Source: Ruegeria sp. 6PALISEP08 (GTDB lineage: Bacteria; Pseudomonadota; Alphaproteobacteria; Rhodobacterales; Rhodobacteraceae). Taken from it: a stretch of DNA of 64,000 bases. The position numbers and the translations under genes were made by a program. The stretch spans positions 248,001 to 312,000 of the forward strand of contig NZ_LGXZ01000002.1 of assembly GCF_001238295.1 (NCBI RefSeq), read 5' to 3'. Below are positions 7,961 through 18,498 of this stretch, one piece after another; positions within the stretch are counted from its first letter, which is position 1; each line of letters starts with the position of its first letter. Under the pieces are notes generated by a model. The model did not search any database. It saw only the letters and a program-made list of their open reading frames with translations, and was not told the origin of the DNA.

Positions 7961-10096
7961 TTAAGCCTGACTTGCTTTCAACTCCAGACGACGGGCGTGC
8001 AAAACAGGCTCAGTATAGCCCGAGGGCTGAACCCGCCCTTTGAACACCAGATCACAGGCCGCCTGAAAGGCAATGCCATCAAATCCCGGCGCCATAGGCG
8101 TATAGCTGGGGTCGTTTCCGTTCTGGCGATCCACGACGGCCGCCATTTTCTGCATCGCTGCCATCACTTGCGCCTCGTCCACGACGCCATGATGCAGCCA
8201 GTTTGCCAACGCCTGAGATGAAATCCGGCAGGTGGCGCGATCTTCCATAAGTCCGACATCGTTAATGTCCGGCACCTTGGAACAGCCGACGCCCTGATCG
8301 ACCCAGCGCACTACATATCCTAGAATGCCCTGTGCGTTATTCTCAAGCTCGCGAGTGATCTCATTTTCACTCAAATTGCGTCCACCCAACAGTGGAATGG
8401 TCAACAGATCAACCAGAGTACCGCGCGCGCCTACGGCAGCAAGCTCATCCTGTCGGGCCAGCACATCAACCTTGTGGTAATGCGTTGCATGCAGGGTCGC
8501 GGCGGTCGGCGACGGTACCCAGGCGCAGGTCGCGCCAGACATCGGGTGCCCGATCTTGGCCTCCAGCATGTCGCCCATGCGATCCGGCATTGCCCACATG
8601 CCTTTACCGATCTGCGCCTTACCTTTCAGGCCGCAGGCCAGACCGATATCGACATTGCGGTCCTCGTAAGACGCGATCCAAGGCGTATTCTTGATGTCGC
8701 CCTTAGGCAGCATTGGACCGGCTTCCATCGAGGTATGGATCTCATCGCCGGTCCGGTCCAAAAACCCGGTGTTGATGAAGGCCACGCGTGACTTAGCCGC
8801 CCGAATACACTCCTTGAGATTGGCAGACGTGCGCCGCTCTTCATCCATGATACCCAGCTTTACGGTGTTGCGGGGCAAACCAAGAATGTCTTCCACCATG
8901 TCGAATATCTCGACCGAGAACGCAACTTCCTCGGGCCCGTGCATCTTGGGCTTGACCACATAGACCGAACCTTCGACCGAGTTGCCGCCTTCGCGCTTTA
9001 GATCGTGCATGGCGATCAGCGTGGTGCAGAGCGCATCCATCAGCCCTTCGCCAATCTCGCGCCCTTCGGCGTCCAGCACAGCCGGGTTGCTCATCAGGTG
9101 ACCTACATTGCGCACCAGCATCAGCGAACGGCCTTTCAGCGTGGCCTGCCCACCCGACGGAGTGGTGAAGCTCAGGTCGTCAGCAAGTTTACGGGTGAAC
9201 GTGGCACCGCCTTTAGTAACCTCTCCGGTCAGGTCGCCCTTCATCAGGCCCAGCCAATTTCCGTAGGCGACAACTTTGTCAGCGGCATCGACACAAGCCA
9301 CCGAATCCTCGCAATCCATGATCGTCGACAGCGCCGATTCCAACCGGACGTCTGCGATACCGGCGGGATCGGTTGCGCCAATATTGCTGGACGCATCGAT
9401 GATGATCTGGATGTGCAGGCCATTGTTTTTCAACAGCACAAAATCCGGCTTGTCAGCCGAACCACCAAACCCTGCAAATTGTGCAGGATTGCCCAGCGCC
9501 GGGACCAACCCTCCATCTTTCACCGTCAGGTTGGACACGTCCGTCCAGGACCCGGATGCCAGTGGTACAGCCTCATCCAAAAAGGCCTTGGCCCATTCGA
9601 TCACGCGAGCCCCACGCGCCGTGTCATAGCCACCGCCCGTTGGCAGATCCCCCATTGCGTCGGTCCCATAGAGCGCGTCATACAGGCTGCCCCAGCGCGC
9701 GTTGGCTGCGTTCAATGCAAAGCGCGCGTTTGTGATCGGCACCACAAGTTGCGGTCCAGGGGTCAGCGCGATCTCGGGGTCAACATTGGTTGTTTCGACC
9801 TCAAAGCTGTCCCCTTCCTGGACCAGATAGCCGATCTCTTTCAGGAAAGTCTGATACTCGGCGGGATCAATCGCCTGCCCCTTGCGGGCCATATGCCAAC
9901 CGTCGATACGGCTTTGAATTTCGGACCGCTTCGCCAGAAGGTCACGGTTCTTTGGCCCAAGCTCGTTCACCAGCCGCGCCAAACCTGTCCAGAACTGCTG
10001 CGGCGACACTCCTGTTCCCGGCAGCGCCTGCGTCTCGATAAACTCTGCCAAAATCGGATCGATCTGCAGCCCGTTCAGGGTGTGTCTGTCCGTCAT
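7961..10096 (-). CDS. glcB: Malate synthase G
   Basis: A 711-residue malate synthase of the G type that condenses glyoxylate with acetyl-CoA to malate. The length and the [20 protein letters not shown] segment (here [15 protein letters not shown]) are typical of the monomeric G form. The long reading frame begins 24 codons earlier. ATG at 10096 is chosen because it has an AGCAGGA site and gives the usual [18 protein letters not shown] start. It is the first gene of a glcB-glcG pair. A 208-bp gap separates it from the divergent pepN. Confidence 0.96.
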   Translation of the reverse strand: MTDRHTLNGLQIDPILAEFIETQALPGTGVSPQQFWTGLARLVNELGPKNRDLLAKRSEIQSRIDGWHMARKGQAIDPAEYQTFLKEIGYLVQEGDSFEVETTNVDPEIALTPGPQLVVPITNARFALNAANARWGSLYDALYGTDAMGDLPTGGGYDTARGARVIEWAKAFLDEAVPLASGSWTDVSNLTVKDGGLVPALGNPAQFAGFGGSADKPDFVLLKNNGLHIQIIIDASSNIGATDPAGIADVRLESALSTIMDCEDSVACVDAADKVVAYGNWLGLMKGDLTGEVTKGGATFTRKLADDLSFTTPSGGQATLKGRSLMLVRNVGHLMSNPAVLDAEGREIGEGLMDALCTTLIAMHDLKREGGNSVEGSVYVVKPKMHGPEEVAFSVEIFDMVEDILGLPRNTVKLGIMDEERRTSANLKECIRAAKSRVAFINTGFLDRTGDEIHTSMEAGPMLPKGDIKNTPWIASYEDRNVDIGLACGLKGKAQIGKGMWAMPDRMGDMLEAKIGHPMSGATCAWVPSPTAATLHATHYHKVDVLARQDELAAVGARGTLVDLLTIPLLGGRNLSENEITRELENNAQGILGYVVRWVDQGVGCSKVPDINDVGLMEDRATCRISSQALANWLHHGVVDEAQVMAAMQKMAAVVDRQNGNDPSYTPMAPGFDGIAFQAACDLVFKGRVQPSGYTEPVLHARRLELKASQA

Positions 10097-10304
10097 ATTC
10101 CTGCTCTCCCGCGATTGTGTGCCACTGTATGCTTTGGTGCATTTAGGCCGAAAGTTTCCTATAGGCAACTTGTTCGCTTGATTTGCTGCATTTGGTCTGC
10201 CCTTGAGGTTGCTTCAAATCAGCAAAGGAATGGCGCAGGCCAGTTGCAGCCCCTGACCGAAGCCCCTAACGTCGCGCCAAACCCGTACGGATACGAGGCC
10301 ACAA

Positions 10305-12857
10305 ATGCGCGACGCTGCCCCCACAACAATTTACCTGAAAGACTACACGCCGTTTGGCTATCTGGTGGACAACGTGCACCTGACATTTGACCTTGCAGAC
10401 CACGCCACCCGTGTCACATCGCGCATCGCATTTCGCCCAAACCCCGATGCCACAGACCGGACGTTCTTTCTGCACGGGGAAGATCTGACGCTGATCCGCG
10501 CCTCGGTCAATGGCGCAGAGATCACGCCGGACGTGACCGACAAGGGCCTGACCGCCGCCGTGCCAGATGCGCCGTTCATCTGGGAGGCCGAGGTCGAGAT
10601 AGACCCCGGCAACAACACCGCATTGGAAGGGCTGTACATGTCCAACGGCATGTACTGCACCCAGTGCGAGGCGGAAGGCTTCCGCAAGATCACCTACTAC
10701 CCCGATCGCCCGGACGTGATGTCCACCTTCACCGTGCGCATCAACGGCGACCTTCCCGTACTTCTGTCCAACGGCAACCCGTCGGGCAAGGGCGAAGGCT
10801 GGGCCGAATGGACCGACCCGTGGCCCAAACCGGCCTATCTATTTGCTCTGGTTGCAGGTGACCTGATCGCCCATCCCGGCAAATTCACCACCAAGTCGGG
10901 CCGCGATGTCGAGTTGAACCTGTGGGTCCGTCCCGGTGATGAGGGCAAATGCGCCTTCGGAATGGAAGCCCTGAAAAAGTCGATGAAATGGGACGAGGAC
11001 GTCTATGGCCGCGAATACGATCTGGACGTGTTCAACATTGTCGCTGTGGACGATTTCAACATGGGCGCAATGGAGAACAAAGGGTTGAACATCTTCAACT
11101 CGTCAGCTGTTCTGGCCAGCCCCGAGACCTCGACCGACGCGAATTTCGAACGCATCGAAGCGATCATCGCGCACGAGTATTTCCACAATTGGACCGGCAA
11201 CCGCATCACCTGCCGCGACTGGTTTCAGCTGTGTCTGAAAGAAGGGCTGACGGTTTTCCGCGATGCTCAGTTCACATCCGACATGCGCTCGGCCCCGGTG
11301 AAACGCATCCATGACGCCATCGACCTGCGCGCACGACAATTCCCCGAAGACAACGGCCCTCTGTCGCACCCGGTGCGGCCCGAGAGTTTTCAAGAGATCA
11401 ACAATTTCTACACCGCGACGGTCTATGAGAAAGGCGCCGAGGTGATCGGGATGCTGAAACGGCTGGTTGGCGATGAAGCCTATACCAAAGCGCTGGACCT
11501 GTACTTTGACCGCCATGATGGTCAGGCCTGCACCATCGAGGACTGGATCAAGGTCTTCGAAGACACCACGGGCCGCGATCTGACTCAATTCAAACGCTGG
11601 TACAGCCAATCTGGAACGCCGCGCATCACGGTTTCAGAAGACTGGACAGACGACACCTATACTCTGACGTTGAAGCAGCAAACCGAGCCAACGCCGGGGC
11701 AGAATGAAAAGCAGCCTCAGGTGATCCCGGTTGCCGTGGGCCTGCTGGGGCCCAATGGTAATGAGGTCCGTCCAACCGAAGTGTTGCAACTGACCCAAGC
11801 TGAGCAGAGCTTTCAGTTCACCGGACTGACTGCAAAACCCACGCCCTCGATCCTGCGCGATTTTTCAGCGCCGGTGATCCTTGAGCATGACGTCAGCAAC
11901 GCCGAGCGTGCTTTTCTGTTGGCCCATGACACCGATCCCTTCAACCGCTGGCAGGCCGGGCGGTCGTTGGCGCAAAGTGCATTGCTGCGGATGATCCTGA
12001 ATGAGGCCGCGCCGGATGCCGATTACCTTGACGGGTTGCTGGCTGTGCTGCGCGATGGCGAACTGGATCCGGCCTATCGGGCCTTGATGCTGGGATTGCC
12101 GACGCAGTCCGAACTGGCAGCGACCCTGCATGAGCGCGGCCACACCCCCGACCCGATGATGATCTGGACCTCAGTTGAGACACTGCGGCAGGCCACCGCC
12201 CAGCACGTACAGGACCTGTTGCCCCGGCTGCACAGCGAAGCCTTGGTGGATGGCCCCTATGCGCCAGATGCCGCGCAATCCGGCAAACGCGCGCTTGGCA
12301 GCGCAGCACTGGCGCTGACCACCCGACTGGATGGCGGGGCAATGGCGGCTGGGGCGTATGCCAAAGCAGATAACATGACTCTGCAACTGACCGCTCTGTC
12401 CTGCCTGCTGCGCGCGCGAAAGGGAGAAGCCGAGTTGACCGCGTTCTATGATCAGTGGCAACATGACCGCCTTGTTATGGACAAATGGTTTGGCCTTCAG
12501 GTGGCAATGGCTGCACCCGAGGCGACCGCCGACGTGGCAAGCGCTCTGACACAGCACTCCGATTTCAATTGGAAGAACCCGAACCGTTTCCGTGCCGTTA
12601 TGGGTGCGCTGGCGATGAACCACGCCGGGTTCCATCAGCCTGACGGAGCCGGCTATGCCCTGCTGGCTGATTGGCTGATCCGGCTGGATCCGTTGAACCC
12701 GCAAACCACAGCGCGCATGTGTTCGGCTTTTCAAACGTGGAAAAGGTATGATGCCGATCGTCAGGACATGATGCGTGCGCAGCTTTCCCGTATTGCGGAA
12801 ACCCAAAACCTGTCGCGTGATACCAGTGAAATGGTGTCGCGTATCCTTGGCGCATGA
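10305..12857 (+). CDS. pepN: Aminopeptidase N (alanyl aminopeptidase, M1 family)
   Basis: An 850-residue cytoplasmic zinc aminopeptidase. The exopeptidase motif GAMEN lies near residue 252. The zinc site HEYFHNWTGNR lies near residue 290, with the third ligand Glu in KEGLTVF about 20 residues on. The length matches the bacterial PepN subgroup with the C-terminal helical domain. The start is ATG at 10305. The stop codon overlaps the next gene by 4 bp (ATGA), so the two are translationally coupled. Confidence 0.96.
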   Translation: MRDAAPTTIYLKDYTPFGYLVDNVHLTFDLADHATRVTSRIAFRPNPDATDRTFFLHGEDLTLIRASVNGAEITPDVTDKGLTAAVPDAPFIWEAEVEIDPGNNTALEGLYMSNGMYCTQCEAEGFRKITYYPDRPDVMSTFTVRINGDLPVLLSNGNPSGKGEGWAEWTDPWPKPAYLFALVAGDLIAHPGKFTTKSGRDVELNLWVRPGDEGKCAFGMEALKKSMKWDEDVYGREYDLDVFNIVAVDDFNMGAMENKGLNIFNSSAVLASPETSTDANFERIEAIIAHEYFHNWTGNRITCRDWFQLCLKEGLTVFRDAQFTSDMRSAPVKRIHDAIDLRARQFPEDNGPLSHPVRPESFQEINNFYTATVYEKGAEVIGMLKRLVGDEAYTKALDLYFDRHDGQACTIEDWIKVFEDTTGRDLTQFKRWYSQSGTPRITVSEDWTDDTYTLTLKQQTEPTPGQNEKQPQVIPVAVGLLGPNGNEVRPTEVLQLTQAEQSFQFTGLTAKPTPSILRDFSAPVILEHDVSNAERAFLLAHDTDPFNRWQAGRSLAQSALLRMILNEAAPDADYLDGLLAVLRDGELDPAYRALMLGLPTQSELAATLHERGHTPDPMMIWTSVETLRQATAQHVQDLLPRLHSEALVDGPYAPDAAQSGKRALGSAALALTTRLDGGAMAAGAYAKADNMTLQLTALSCLLRARKGEAELTAFYDQWQHDRLVMDKWFGLQVAMAAPEATADVASALTQHSDFNWKNPNRFRAVMGALAMNHAGFHQPDGAGYALLADWLIRLDPLNPQTTARMCSAFQTWKRYDADRQDMMRAQLSRIAETQNLSRDTSEMVSRILGA

Positions 12858-13282
12858 CAGAGTACACCTTCGCCCGCCAGAACCGGAACACGCGGACACT
12901 GGTCATTCTGGCCAGCGTCTATGCCGGTTTGATGGCTCTGGTCGTGTTGTTTGATGCCGCATGGTGGATCGTGTGGTTACTGGCTTTGGTCACCCTGCCC
13001 GCGGTTTGGGATGTGGTTCAGAACACGCGCGCAGGCGTTCAGATGGATCAGAACGCCATACGCTGGTTTACTGGCAAGCGTCAGGGCGAAGTCATGCTGC
13101 GGGATATCGATTTCTTCCGTTTTGACACCCGCTGGGACTTTTCCGTGCGCGTCTCAATCTTTTTACAATCCGGCAAGCGAATCCGTCTACCTGATGAGTC
13201 GCTTCCCCCGCACCACGATCTGGAATCCATTCTGACGGAAGCCGGGTTCCGTATAGAGCGCCATCATTTCACTGTTTTCTGA
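12854..13282 (+). CDS. Hypothetical two-helix membrane protein downstream of pepN
   Basis: A 142-residue protein that I do not recognise by family. Two hydrophobic helices lie at about residues 15-33 and 34-52, separated by a very short turn. They are followed by a cytoplasm-like beta-rich tail (QMDQNAIRWFTGKRQGEVMLRDIDFFRF) that resembles small PH-like domains of bacterial membrane proteins. The ATGA overlap with pepN shows it belongs to the same operon, but nothing points to a specific function. Confidence 0.7.
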   Translation: MTEYTFARQNRNTRTLVILASVYAGLMALVVLFDAAWWIVWLLALVTLPAVWDVVQNTRAGVQMDQNAIRWFTGKRQGEVMLRDIDFFRFDTRWDFSVRVSIFLQSGKRIRLPDESLPPHHDLESILTEAGFRIERHHFTVF

Positions 13283-13411
13283 AACACTGAACCTCTGATC
13301 GGGGAATTGGACACCAAAACCGAAATCTGTTAAGTATTTATCTTGATCTGAGCTCGATATCTCGCCAGATTTAACAAACGTTCAGTGTTTTTACAGTTTT
13401 TGAGTTTCGCC

Positions 13412-14671
13412 ATGTTTCGGTCTTTCAGGGCATTGTTTGCCCCATCCTCAACCACCCCAACAGCCGCCGCACCAGATGTGTGCGCGACACAATCCGCGTT
13501 GGCTGCCGCTTTGCCCGAGCAAGGGCAGCTCAACATTCCGGTTGCGCAAACGGGTGGTGATAACCTGATCGGCCATTCCACAATCGAACATGGGCGTTAC
13601 CTGGCCAGACAGGATCGTTGGGAAGACCTGTCACAGGAGATGCGCGCCGCTGATCAGGATCGTGCCGCCGTATCGGATGGGATGCCAATTGCCGATCTTC
13701 TGGCGTTTGGGGCCAGATCAGATGTGGTTCTGGCTGCGGAACATGCACTAACGGATGGCAAGGCCATTTCGGATTACGACCTGCTGGGAGGCATATCTGA
13801 GCTTGAAGGCGAGATGTCGGACAATCCGGATGATCCCATGATTGCTGCCGTAGTGGCCCTTGCCCATATCGATCTGGCCTGGGCGTGGCGCGGAACGGCC
13901 TCGGACGCGGCGCTGCCACCGTTGCACCGGTCGCGCTGCGCGGCCCATTTTGACCGGGCTGCGTCGATCTTGCCGAAATGCCGTACAGACGCCCCGGACA
14001 GCCCGTTGATTGCTGCGGCAAGCTGCGCGCTTTTGGCCGGTCAACGCCGATCCAACGCGCGTGTGTCCGACGAATACGAGCGCCTGATCACGCTGGATCC
14101 ACGCAACCAACGGCACATGCGCGCCATGGGAAGCCATCTGTTGCCCCGGTGGTTCGGAAGCTACGAAGAGCTGGAATTGCAAGCGCTGCGCACTGCGGCC
14201 CGGACCCAAGACGTATGGGGCGCGGGCGGCTACACCTGGGTTCAGTTCGATGCCATCGCGTTGGATGAAGAAGCCTGCGCGCGCGTTGATGTCGAATATT
14301 TCCTGGACGGTTTGCGCGACATCGTGCGGCTGCAACCCGATCAGCAAAGGATCAATATGATGTCGGCCTATTGCGCGATCACCATCCAGAACGGCCAGAG
14401 CCAGAACGAACAAGCCGATCAGTTCCGCGCGCAAATGCGCGAGACGGCAAACTGGCTGATCCGCGACCACCTGACCGAATTACATCCTCTGATCTGGGCC
14501 CACGCGACCGCAGGGTTCAACAACTCGGTGCGCATCAATTCGCCCGAGCGGTTTGCGGCGCGTGGTCAGCGGGATGCGTTGCGGGCCATCTCGGATCTGT
14601 TCCGGGATGAACTGCGCAGTGGTATGGATGTGACGTTCACACCATCGGGCCTGCAGTTTTCCCAGAACTAA
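13412..14671 (+). CDS. Hypothetical helical protein, TPR-like
   Basis: A 419-residue soluble protein without a recognised catalytic motif. It is alanine- and arginine-rich with many predicted helices (for example DPMIAAVVALAHIDLAWAWRG and RNQRHMRAMGSHLLPRWFGSYEELE), which suggests a tetratricopeptide-like superhelix. ATG at 13412 is chosen over a GTG nine codons upstream; neither has a strong ribosome site. A 129-bp gap separates it from the pepN operon and a short gap from gatB. Function unknown. Confidence 0.7.
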   Translation: MFRSFRALFAPSSTTPTAAAPDVCATQSALAAALPEQGQLNIPVAQTGGDNLIGHSTIEHGRYLARQDRWEDLSQEMRAADQDRAAVSDGMPIADLLAFGARSDVVLAAEHALTDGKAISDYDLLGGISELEGEMSDNPDDPMIAAVVALAHIDLAWAWRGTASDAALPPLHRSRCAAHFDRAASILPKCRTDAPDSPLIAAASCALLAGQRRSNARVSDEYERLITLDPRNQRHMRAMGSHLLPRWFGSYEELELQALRTAARTQDVWGAGGYTWVQFDAIALDEEACARVDVEYFLDGLRDIVRLQPDQQRINMMSAYCAITIQNGQSQNEQADQFRAQMRETANWLIRDHLTELHPLIWAHATAGFNNSVRINSPERFAARGQRDALRAISDLFRDELRSGMDVTFTPSGLQFSQN

Positions 14672-14752
14672 AAGCGTCAGGATTCCCCCTTGCCCCTAGT
14701 CCCTGCCGGGCCTAATACGCAGGCTTAGACTTCTGCGGAAATGAGGCGCGCC

Positions 14753-16264
14753 ATGCTCGATCTGACATACGAAATGCCCAAACCCAAGACCATTGCCGGG
14801 GCCAAGCACGACTGGGAACTGGTAATCGGGATGGAGGTGCACGCTCAGGTCTCATCCAATGCCAAACTGTTTTCCGGCGCGTCCACCCAATTCGGCGCTG
14901 AACCGAACTCGAACGTAGCCTTTGTGGACGCGGCGATGCCGGGGATGCTGCCAGTGATCAACGAATACTGCGTGGAACAGGCTGTGCGCACCGGGCTGGG
15001 CCTGAAAGCGGAAATCAACCTGAAATCTGCGTTCGATCGCAAGAACTATTTCTACCCCGACCTGCCGCAGGGGTATCAGATCTCCCAGCTGTATCATCCG
15101 ATTGTGGGTGAAGGTGAAGTACTGGTTGAGATGGGTGACGGCACCGCACGTATGGTCCGAATTGAACGTATCCATATGGAGCAGGATGCCGGCAAGTCGA
15201 TCCACGACATGGACCCGCATATGTCCTTCGTGGACCTGAACCGAACCGGTGTCTGCCTGATGGAAATCGTGTCGCGCCCCGACATCCGGGGCCCGGAAGA
15301 AGCAGCCGCTTATATCGTCAAGCTGCGCCAGATCCTGCGCTATCTGGGCACCTGTGACGGCAACATGCAGAACGGCAACCTGCGGGCGGACGTCAACGTC
15401 TCGATCTGCTTGCCCGGCGCCTATGAAAAATATCAGGAAACGCAGGATTTCTCGCATCTCGGCACCCGCTGCGAAATCAAGAACATGAACTCGATGCGCT
15501 TTATCCAGCAAGCGATCGAGGTCGAAGCCCGCCGACAGATCGCCATCGTCGAAGGTGGTGGCAAGGTCGATCAGGAAACCCGCCTGTATGACCCGGACAA
15601 GGGCGAGACCCGCTCGATGCGGTCCAAGGAAGAAGCGCATGACTATCGCTATTTCCCTGACCCGGACCTGTTGCCGCTGGAGATCGAGCAGGCATGGGTC
15701 GACGACATCGCCGCCAAACTGCCCGAATTGCCCGACGAGAAAAAGGCGCGCTTTATTCGTGAATTCGGCCTGACCGACTATGACGCATCGGTTCTAACCG
15801 CCGAGGTCGAAGCCGCCGCATATTTCGAAGAGGTCGCCAAGGGTCGCAACGGCAAGCTGGCCGCGAACTGGGTGATCAACGAGTTGTTCGGCCGGTTAAA
15901 GAAAGAAGATCACGACATCACCGACTCGCCGGTTTCGCCTGTGCAGTTGGGTGGGATTATCGATTTGATTTCGTCGGATGCCATCTCGGGCAAAATCGCG
16001 AAAGACCTGTTCGAGATCGTCTATACCGAAGGTGGCGATCCAGCACAGATCGTTGAAGAACGCGGCATGAAACAGGTGACCGATACCGGCGCCATTGAGG
16101 CTGCTTTGGACGAGATCATCGCCGCCAACCCGGCGCAGGTTGAGAAGGCCAAAGTGAACCCGAAACTGGCGGGCTGGTTTGTCGGTCAGGTCATGAAAGC
16201 GACCGGAGGCAAAGCGAACCCAAAGGCTGTGAACGAACTGGTCAGCAAAAAGCTGGGGTCGTAA
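14753..16264 (+). CDS. gatB: Asp-tRNA(Asn)/Glu-tRNA(Gln) amidotransferase subunit B
   Basis: A 503-residue GatB, the kinase/transamidase subunit that converts misacylated Glu-tRNA(Gln) or Asp-tRNA(Asn) to the correct amide. Signatures are [31 protein letters not shown], the [16 protein letters not shown] block, [10 protein letters not shown], and a C-terminal YqeY-like helical domain ending in [14 protein letters not shown] at 14753 follows a GAGGCGCGCC site; an in-frame ATG 12 nt earlier overlaps that site. gatA and gatC are not in the window. Confidence 0.97.
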   Translation: MLDLTYEMPKPKTIAGAKHDWELVIGMEVHAQVSSNAKLFSGASTQFGAEPNSNVAFVDAAMPGMLPVINEYCVEQAVRTGLGLKAEINLKSAFDRKNYFYPDLPQGYQISQLYHPIVGEGEVLVEMGDGTARMVRIERIHMEQDAGKSIHDMDPHMSFVDLNRTGVCLMEIVSRPDIRGPEEAAAYIVKLRQILRYLGTCDGNMQNGNLRADVNVSICLPGAYEKYQETQDFSHLGTRCEIKNMNSMRFIQQAIEVEARRQIAIVEGGGKVDQETRLYDPDKGETRSMRSKEEAHDYRYFPDPDLLPLEIEQAWVDDIAAKLPELPDEKKARFIREFGLTDYDASVLTAEVEAAAYFEEVAKGRNGKLAANWVINELFGRLKKEDHDITDSPVSPVQLGGIIDLISSDAISGKIAKDLFEIVYTEGGDPAQIVEERGMKQVTDTGAIEAALDEIIAANPAQVEKAKVNPKLAGWFVGQVMKATGGKANPKAVNELVSKKLGS

Positions 16265-16345
16265 AACTATCGATTTGTGCAGGTCTGGCCTCATTAAGTG
16301 TCGGATTTGTACAAACGGGTTTCTCACGAAATCTTAAGACTTGGG

Positions 16346-16387
16346 GTCAAGCCAACGGCTTGACTTCCCGCTGTTCGCGTTCTTTTT
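16346..16387 (+). terminator. Probable terminator downstream of gatB
   Basis: GTCAAGCC and GGCTTGAC (16346-16353 and 16357-16364) form a perfect 8-bp stem with an AAC loop. After 17 bp comes CTTTTTT at about 16382-16387. The distance between stem and T-run is longer than usual, so the call is tentative. It lies in the 147-bp gap before pepT. Confidence 0.4.
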
Positions 16388-16411
16388 TCGCCCCAAGAGA
16401 GGCGAGGTATT

Positions 16412-17668
16412 ATGCAGAACAGATTTGATCAGGAACTCGAAGACCGGCTGATGCGTTATGCGGCCATTGACAGTCAGAGTGACGAGACATCCCCCACAAC
16501 CCCAAGCACGCAGATCCAGTTCGACATGCTGAACCTTTTGCGCGATGAACTGACCCAGATCGGCGCGCAAGATGTCGAGATTACAGGTGACAGCGTGGTG
16601 GTTGCGACCATTCCCGGAACCGCTCCGGGGCCGACGGTGGGCTTTCTGGCCCATGTCGATACGGCTCCCCAGTTCAACGCAACCGGCGTCAAACCGCGGG
16701 TGATCAAGGGATATAACGGCGGCGATATCTCATTCCCTGACGATCCCGAACTGGTTTTGTCACCGGAAGAAAACCCTTATCTGGCCGAGAAGATTGGCCA
16801 TGACCTGATTACCGCTTCGGGCACGACCCTGTTGGGTGCAGACGACAAGGCGGGCGTGTCAATCCTGATGACCATGGCGCGGCACCTGATCGAATACCCG
16901 GATATTTCGCACGGACCGGTCCGCATTGCCTTTACACCAGATGAAGAAATCGGGCGCGGTGTAACCGAACAGCTGCCCAAGGATCTGGGCGCGGATTTCG
17001 CCTATACTCTGGATGGCCAGGAAGTGGGTGAGATCGAGTATGAAAGCTTCTCGGCTGACCGCGCGGTGATCAGGATCGAAGGTGTTTCGATCCATCCCGG
17101 ACTGGCCAAGGAAAAGATGGTGAACGCGGCACATTTGGCGGCAAAGATCGTGCAGACGTTGCCGCAGGCCACCATGACGCCTGAAACCACCGACGGGCGC
17201 GACGGGTTTATCCATGTCACCGACATGAATGGCGGCTCGTCCGCGATGGAAATCAAGCTGATCCTGCGTGATTTCGAAATGGAGGCCCTCGAGGCGCAGC
17301 GCAACATCGTACGTCAGGTCTGCGCCGCCGTGCAGGCCACCGAACCACGCGCGACCATCACCTGCGACATCAGCCATCAGTATCGCAACATGCGCTATTG
17401 GCTGGAAAATGACATGACGCCGGTGGATCTGGCCCGCGATGCCTGCCGCGAGTTGGGGATTGAGCCGCTGTCTGTCCCGATCCGAGGCGGCACCGACGGG
17501 TCGCGCCTGACCGAGTTCGGCACCCCCTGCCCCAACATCTTCACCGGGATGCAGTGCATTCACGGACCGATGGAGTGGATTTCGGTGCAGGACATGGCAC
17601 TGGCGACCGAGCTGTGCCTGTCGGTTGTGACCAAGGCGGCACAGGCGGACGGGAATAGTCAGGGCTGA
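16412..17668 (+). CDS. pepT: Peptidase T (tripeptide aminopeptidase, M20)
   Basis: A 418-residue dinuclear zinc exopeptidase that removes the N-terminal residue from tripeptides in the cytoplasm. Metal and catalytic motifs of the M20B family are present: GFLAHVDTAPQF, LLGADDKAGVS, FTPDEEIGRG, the YTLDGQEVGEIEYESFSAD region and FTGMQCIHGPMEW near the C-terminus. The length is normal. A GAGAGGCGAGG site precedes the ATG. The MPEP-type regulatory gene context of enteric pepT is absent here. Confidence 0.94.
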   Translation: MQNRFDQELEDRLMRYAAIDSQSDETSPTTPSTQIQFDMLNLLRDELTQIGAQDVEITGDSVVVATIPGTAPGPTVGFLAHVDTAPQFNATGVKPRVIKGYNGGDISFPDDPELVLSPEENPYLAEKIGHDLITASGTTLLGADDKAGVSILMTMARHLIEYPDISHGPVRIAFTPDEEIGRGVTEQLPKDLGADFAYTLDGQEVGEIEYESFSADRAVIRIEGVSIHPGLAKEKMVNAAHLAAKIVQTLPQATMTPETTDGRDGFIHVTDMNGGSSAMEIKLILRDFEMEALEAQRNIVRQVCAAVQATEPRATITCDISHQYRNMRYWLENDMTPVDLARDACRELGIEPLSVPIRGGTDGSRLTEFGTPCPNIFTGMQCIHGPMEWISVQDMALATELCLSVVTKAAQADGNSQG

Positions 17669-17748
17669 AAACCGCCAGTTGGGCAACGGCTCTTTCACCC
17701 GGGGATCAGCGTGTTAAGTTGGCGCGAACAGGTGTTTAGGAACAGTTG

Positions 17749-18168
17749 ATGCAGCGCTACGAATACAAAGTTATCCCCGCCCCGCAAAAAGGCGTTAAAG
17801 CAAAGGGCGTTAAAACGGCTGAGGGCCGCTTTGCGGTTTCGGTCGAGCAGGTTCTGAACCAGATGGGTCAGGACGGCTGGGAATATCAGCGCGCCGAGTT
17901 GCTACCCAGCGAAGAGCGCACGGGCCTGACCGCGTCGACCACGAACTGGCGTAACGTTCTGGTGTTCCGCCGCGTCGTGGCCGAAGAAATAGATGCTGCG
18001 GAGGTCGGCGGGGCGCCTGAGATGGATGACACCCCTCTGGCCCAACCGATTCCGGGCCCCGATGAAGTGCAGGCCCCTCAACCAATTGCGGCCGAGGCGG
18101 ATGAACCGCCCTTGTCATTGAAACGGTCCGATGAAGCACCCGAGGCCGACGACACCGCAAAAACCTGA
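17749..18168 (+). CDS. DUF4177 domain protein
   Basis: A 139-residue protein. The first ~75 residues follow the DUF4177 pattern: YEYKVIPAP at the start, then LNQMGQDGWEYQRAELLP, ending in the strand NVLVFRRV. The remaining half is acidic and proline-rich and probably disordered. ATG at 17749 has TTTAGGA upstream; an in-frame TTG directly before it is less likely. No partner is evident: pepT ends 80 bp upstream and the cysteine synthase begins 330 bp downstream. Function unknown. Confidence 0.7.
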   Translation: MQRYEYKVIPAPQKGVKAKGVKTAEGRFAVSVEQVLNQMGQDGWEYQRAELLPSEERTGLTASTTNWRNVLVFRRVVAEEIDAAEVGGAPEMDDTPLAQPIPGPDEVQAPQPIAAEADEPPLSLKRSDEAPEADDTAKT

Positions 18169-18498
18169 CATTTTATGGAAGGGTTTAGGATCTGCTCCAC
18201 CACACCTGGCCCTGCCATTCCAAAAAAATAATAGATATTAGATAGATACCAACCGTTTCTGCCACTGTACGCCTGCCGACATCAGGTAATTTTTGCTGTT
18301 CCGGCGTGTGTTTCTATGTATGCCGGCCACGCATACCCGAAACCGGCACATCCCCGTGCATGTGCTCGCACCACACAGCACAGCAGTACCAAATGGCTAA
18401 CTGTGATTAGAGCGAACACAGTACTCACGATCGGAAAAAAGGAATTTCACCCAAGAATTCTGTGGCATGTTAACCGAACAACCTGGAGGGACATCAAA
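18169..18498. other. Gene-free leader of the cysteine synthase gene
   Basis: No coding sequence is supported in these 330 bp, although an open frame continues upstream of the next gene from 18316. The stretch is less GC-rich than the flanks and contains one short inverted repeat (GTATGC-7 bp-GCATAC, 18318-18336). A promoter and 5' leader for the cysteine synthase gene must lie here, but no convincing -35/-10 pair or known riboswitch fold was recognised. Confidence 0.5.

Noticed and set aside
9005-10390. A 461-codon open frame antisense to malate synthase G
   Set aside because: No ribosome site or domain; it runs through glcB codons in a favourable frame only.
18318-18336. GTATGC-7-GCATAC inverted repeat as a riboswitch or operator
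   Set aside because: A 6-bp arm is too short to support a call without conservation data.
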